This document shows, piece after piece, positions 60,719-64,000 of a DNA stretch of 64,000 bases. The stretch is from contig JAEVZS010000030.1 of the NCBI GenBank assembly GCA_023392125.1, positions 124,001 through 188,000 of the forward strand, given 5' to 3'. The notes under the pieces were generated by a model. The model was given only the letters and a program-made list of their open reading frames with translations, was not told where the DNA came from and did not search any database. The position numbers and the translations under genes were made by a program. The DNA is from Bacteroidota bacterium (GTDB lineage: Bacteria; Bacteroidota; Bacteroidia; Cytophagales; Cytophagaceae). Each line of letters starts with the position of its first letter. The first letter of the stretch is position 1.

Positions 60719-62377
60719 ATGCTGACTTCACTTCATATTAAGAACTATGCCTTAATTCAGGAGCTGGATCTTGCGCCAATCGACGGACTGAATATCATTA
60801 CGGGAGAAACAGGTGCTGGAAAATCAATCATGTTGGGAGCTCTCGGACTTCTTTTGGGAAACCGGGCTGATACCCGTGTTTTGTTTGATGAAAATGAGAA
60901 ATGTATAATCGAGGGAACATTTGATATAAAAAAGTCTTCCGGTCTTGCAGCGCTTTTCGAAGAAGAGGAGCTTGACTTCGATACAACATGTCTTATCCGA
61001 AGAGAAATAAGTCCGCAGAATAAATCGAGAGCATTCATAAACGATACTCCTGTTACACTGGATGTGCTTAAAAGAATAGGGACCCGTCTGATGGATATTC
61101 ATAGTCAGCATGAAACGTTGCTTTTAGGCAATTCTGAGTTTCAAACAATGATTCTTGATGCTGTGGCAGGAAATAAGGAATTGCTGACCCTGTATTCCGG
61201 CCTTTTTTCTCAGTACAAAAAAATAAGCAGGCGGCTTGATGAGCTTACGAAGCAGGCAGCCGATGAACGGAAAGAGTTTGATTACAATACGTTTCTTCTT
61301 AATGAGCTCAGAGAAGCTGAGCTTCAGGAAGGTGAGCAGGAATCGCTTGAAGAAGAATTACGGATGCTGGAAAATGCGGAAAGTATAAAAAGCCGTTTGC
61401 AACAAGCTATGGATATACTCGAAAACAGTGACTTTTCTGTTATATCCAACTTGCAGGTAGTATTGAAAAATCTGGAAACAGTAAGTCAGTATGCGCCAGC
61501 GCTGGGAAATTTGAGGGACAGGCTGGAAGGCGCATTTATAGAAGTGAAGGATATAAGTGGTGAAATCGAGTCTGAAGACGCAGGCGTTGAGATAAACGAA
61601 GAGCGGACAGAGGAAATACGAAAACGCCTCAGCCTGCTTTACAATCTTATGCAGAAGCACTCAGTACGGGAAATGGGCGAACTTATCCGAATCAGGGAAG
61701 AGCTGGAAAGCAAAGTGAGAAAAGCGGATAGTCAGGACGAAGAGATCGAAGAACTGCGAGTACAGCAGGCAGATGTATATGCAAAACTTCTGGAAGCCGG
61801 CAATAAACTGTCTCAGGCCAGACATGCAGTTAAAGATACGCTGAAAAACGAGCTTGAGGCATTGCTGCGGGAAGTTGGGATGCCTAATTCTGTTTTGATG
61901 GTAAATCTTGAAAAAACGGAGCCCGGAATATCCGGAATTGACAGGGTCGGCTTTCTTTTCAGCGCCAACAAGGGAGTTGCCGTACAGGAGTTAAAGAATG
62001 TAGCTTCCGGCGGAGAATTCTCTCGTCTTATGCTGTGTATTAAATATATTCTGGCAGATAAAACCGAGCTTCCTGTTATTATCTTTGATGAAATAGATAC
62101 AGGGATTTCCGGTGAGATAGCAATTAAAGTCGGCAGAATGCTGAAGCAAATGGCAATTAATCATCAGATTATTTCCATTTCGCATCTTCCTCAGATAGCA
62201 GCGCTCGGAGATGCACATTACTATGTATACAAAAAAGAAGCAGCAGGGCGCTCGGTCAGTAGCATCCGCACACTTAGTCAGGATGAGCGTTTGCATACCA
62301 TAGCTGTTATGATCGGTGGAGACAATCCGAGCCAGACAGCCATAAGCAGCGCTCGCGAACTAATGGAGATGGCCTGA
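60719..62377 (+). CDS. recN: DNA repair ATPase RecN
   Basis: 552 residues from the ATG at 60719 (an upstream in-frame ATG at 60647 would overlap the small gene). Walker A GETGAGKSIMLGALG is at about 31-45; the central coiled coil spans about 155-360; the signature NVASGGEFSRLMLCIK and Walker B LPVIIFDEIDTGISGEIA (about 455-472) close the head. It is an SMC-like protein for double-strand-break repair. No second repair gene is adjacent. Confidence 0.97.
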   Translation: MLTSLHIKNYALIQELDLAPIDGLNIITGETGAGKSIMLGALGLLLGNRADTRVLFDENEKCIIEGTFDIKKSSGLAALFEEEELDFDTTCLIRREISPQNKSRAFINDTPVTLDVLKRIGTRLMDIHSQHETLLLGNSEFQTMILDAVAGNKELLTLYSGLFSQYKKISRRLDELTKQAADERKEFDYNTFLLNELREAELQEGEQESLEEELRMLENAESIKSRLQQAMDILENSDFSVISNLQVVLKNLETVSQYAPALGNLRDRLEGAFIEVKDISGEIESEDAGVEINEERTEEIRKRLSLLYNLMQKHSVREMGELIRIREELESKVRKADSQDEEIEELRVQQADVYAKLLEAGNKLSQARHAVKDTLKNELEALLREVGMPNSVLMVNLEKTEPGISGIDRVGFLFSANKGVAVQELKNVASGGEFSRLMLCIKYILADKTELPVIIFDEIDTGISGEIAIKVGRMLKQMAINHQIISISHLPQIAALGDAHYYVYKKEAAGRSVSSIRTLSQDERLHTIAVMIGGDNPSQTAISSARELMEMA

Positions 62378-62414
62378 AAACTGCTGAACTCCCATTGTCT
62401 GAATTGATAATCTG

Positions 62415-62446
62415 CTTACCGGAAAGGCTATAGACCTTCCGGTAAG
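62415..62446. terminator. Hairpin after recN
   Basis: CTTACCGGAAAGG (62415-62427) pairs with CCTTCCGGTAAG (62435-62446) with one bulge. No T run follows on the plus strand. The stop codon of the convergent small gene lies in the loop. Confidence 0.6.
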
Positions 62447-62700
62447 ATATCTATCCGATTGCCATTGTCCGTCTTGTCATTTCGGATAAAGGTGCCAAGT
62501 ACATGAGGTAATTGCTGGATTTTATCCTGCCAGTCCGAAAAATCTCTTTCAAGTAAGGGGGCAGGAGCGTTTCTGATTTTTTCGTTTACGAATAACAGCA
62601 GAAAGAAGAAACTTGCGGAGTAAAGAGCAATCAGGCCGATTGCCAGATTAATAGCGGATATTAATCCATTTTTCAAGGTATTAATTAAATAGTTCTTCAT
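62428..62700 (-). CDS. Small membrane protein of unknown function
   Basis: 90 residues from an ATG at 62700 (the 62733 start adds 11 residues). One or two hydrophobic helices (AINLAIGLIALYSASFFFLLLFV) are followed by a hydrophilic tail (LLERDFSDWQDKIQQLPHVLG and so on, shown in part). No family recognised. It lies between recN and the M23 peptidase gene, divergent from the latter. Coding status is moderate, since the length is short. Confidence 0.55.
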   Translation of the reverse strand: MKNYLINTLKNGLISAINLAIGLIALYSASFFFLLLFVNEKIRNAPAPLLERDFSDWQDKIQQLPHVLGTFIRNDKTDNGNRIDILPEGL

Positions 62701-62878
62701 AACTTTTCTGGTTAAAGGTGTAACTGGGAACATTTAATTGATTACAAAATACGAAGCTTTTAGCTTAAAATCAACATGCACGAAGGGATATCAGATTTGG
62801 ATCTTATCTAAAATGAATTTTTTTTGTAAAAAATGCGTTTCGTTAAAAGTTTTCTGAGATAAATCTAAATCTGCCTGG

Positions 62879-64000
62879 ATGAGAAAAAGAATTGTTACAA
62901 TCACAGTTTTTTTATTGTGTATCACTGCCGGTAGTACGGCATATTGGTTTTTTAATAATAATAGCTCCGGTCTTATAACCGGAGTAGTGGATAATGAAGT
63001 AGTTAATGAAGAGTGTATTGAAGAACCGGCCTTGCTGAAGTATGGAATTAATATTGATTCTATAGAAATTGAAGAATTCAGAATTCAAAAGAATCAGACT
63101 CTTGCTACTATTCTGGGAGCGTTTAATGTCGGCCCCTTGCAGGTAAGTGAGATTTGTAAAGCCTCACTCCCGGTATACAACCTGGCAAATATTCATAGTG
63201 GAAAAAAATATACGGTTTTTACAAGCAGGGATTCTCTAAAAACTTTGCAGTGTTTTGTGTATGAAGCAAGTCCTATGGACCATATCGTGGTAAAGCTGAC
63301 AGAAGGTATTGAGGTTTTTAAAGATGATATTCCGGTTGATACAACGGTAAGAAAGATCGGCGGGTTAATCCGGGGAAGCCTTTATGAAACATTAAAACAG
63401 CAGGATACACCCAGTGACCTGGCTGTGCGGATGTCACAGCTTTTTGCCTGGCAGATAGATTTTTTCAGGTTATTTGAAGGAGACAATTTCAGAATTATAT
63501 ACGAAGAAATTTCAGTCAACGGAACTCCGATGAAAACCGGGAAGATTCTTGCTGCATCTTTCGAACAGCAGGGAAAGCCTTATTATGCTATAAGCTTCGA
63601 AGAAGACGGGAAAGCCAAATTCTTTAATGAGGAAGGCAAGAATGTGATTGGTGCGTTTTTGAAGGCTCCGCTGAAATTTTTCAGGATAACTTCTCATTTT
63701 TCAAAAAACAGGTTCCATCCTGTATTAAAAAAGAATAAAGCACACCTCGGTACGGATTATGCGGCTCCTGCCGGTACTCCCATTCTGGCAGTAGGTTCGG
63801 GCAAAGTAGTAGAAGCAAGATATTCGCAGTTTAACGGCAATTATGTAAAAATAAAGCACAATAATACCTATTCAACGCAGTATCTGCATATGAGCAAATT
63901 TGCGGGTGGCATTAGAAAAGGCGCCAGTGTTGCTCAAGGGCAGGTGATAGGTTATGTCGGAAGCACCGGACTTGCAACCGGACCGCATGTCTGCTATCGA
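62879..64000 (+). CDS. M23 family metallopeptidase (3' end off the window)
   Basis: The frame from the ATG at 62879 runs open to the window edge (373 residues). A signal anchor (RIVTITVFLLCITAGSTAYWFF) is followed by an OapA/LysM-like N-terminal region (FRIQKNQTLATILGAF, LANIHSGKKYTVF). The M23 lysostaphin-like catalytic domain has KNKAHLGTDYAAPAGTPILA, with the zinc ligands His and Asp (HLGTDYAAP), and ends YLHMSKFAGGIRKGASV and GPHVCYR. The last ligand His (HVxY) is just visible. It cuts or remodels peptidoglycan cross-links. The final residues are missing. Confidence 0.93.
   Translation, partial: MRKRIVTITVFLLCITAGSTAYWFFNNNSSGLITGVVDNEVVNEECIEEPALLKYGINIDSIEIEEFRIQKNQTLATILGAFNVGPLQVSEICKASLPVYNLANIHSGKKYTVFTSRDSLKTLQCFVYEASPMDHIVVKLTEGIEVFKDDIPVDTTVRKIGGLIRGSLYETLKQQDTPSDLAVRMSQLFAWQIDFFRLFEGDNFRIIYEEISVNGTPMKTGKILAASFEQQGKPYYAISFEEDGKAKFFNEEGKNVIGAFLKAPLKFFRITSHFSKNRFHPVLKKNKAHLGTDYAAPAGTPILAVGSGKVVEARYSQFNGNYVKIKHNNTYSTQYLHMSKFAGGIRKGASVAQGQVIGYVGSTGLATGPHVCYR

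Noticed and set aside
1..64000. CRISPR arrays, insertion sequences, rRNA genes
   Set aside because: No regularly spaced repeats, transposase motifs, terminal inverted repeats or rRNA sequence were seen anywhere in the window.

Overview
This window reads as chromosomal DNA of a Bacteroidota bacterium, most likely from the Cytophagales or a neighbouring lineage. The evidence is the Bacteroidota-type promoter -7 element TAnnTTTG upstream of many genes, weak Shine-Dalgarno signals, GSII-type glutamine synthetase, a methionine synthase split into two genes, MetG with KISTS instead of KMSKS, small DUF families typical of the phylum, and OmpA-domain and lipoproteins. The content is mainly housekeeping. 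I see no insertion sequence, prophage, CRISPR array, restriction system or rRNA.

Layout. 1-2.3 kb: nuoI (cut by the left edge) and nuoH, divergent from a single-domain response regulator across an AT-rich gap holding a perfect DnaA-box sequence. 2.7-7.8 kb: hemE, a lipoprotein and a ROK-family protein lacking the catalytic Asp, divergent from a FucP-like sugar transporter with an extra domain. 7.9-12.1 kb: aromatic amino-acid genes (aminotransferase, pheA), an A-type Fe-S protein without its CGC tail, a ChaN-like protein and a small conserved protein. 12.3-16.5 kb: OmpA-domain protein, membrane protein, Uup ABC-F ATPase. 16.5-22 kb: alpha-glucan set of GH57, GT4 and GH31. 22-28 kb: GT9 glycosyltransferase, PolX-like protein with a degenerate palm, EVE protein, secreted protein, MerR regulator and its probable target methyltransferase.

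28-36 kb: pyrR-pyrB, a CBS-domain cystathionine synthase-like enzyme, a two-OmpA-domain lipoprotein, two tiny Cys-ended lipoprotein genes (one frameshifted at a T run), cmk-ispH, and a ppx homologue with no standard start codon. 36-43 kb: SAM-I riboswitch and split metH, YtxH protein, tRNA-Gln, prs, rplY and pth. 43-51.5 kb: STAS-like protein, XRE regulator pair, metG, an intact ROK kinase (paralogue of the first), glnII and typA. 51.5-64 kb: hydrolase, SDR, YwqK-like protein, DUF983, GH3-family acyl-adenylating enzyme, dxr-rseP-LysM gene, recN, and a cell-wall M23 peptidase cut by the right edge.

Themes. Isoprenoid (ispH, dxr), envelope (rseP, LysM, M23, OmpA, GT9), C1/sulfur (metH pair, CBS enzyme), pyrimidine (pyrR, pyrB, cmk, prs) and glucan metabolism dominate. 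The most noteworthy signals are: four genes whose start codon lies exactly 4 nt after a TAnnTTTG box (probable leaderless mRNAs), predicted inactive enzyme domains (ROK1, PolX palm), the homopolymer frameshift in the tiny lipoprotein paralogue, the ATT-start ppx, and a MerR-type operator placed in a 19-nt promoter spacer. I did not find a clearly new multi-gene system.
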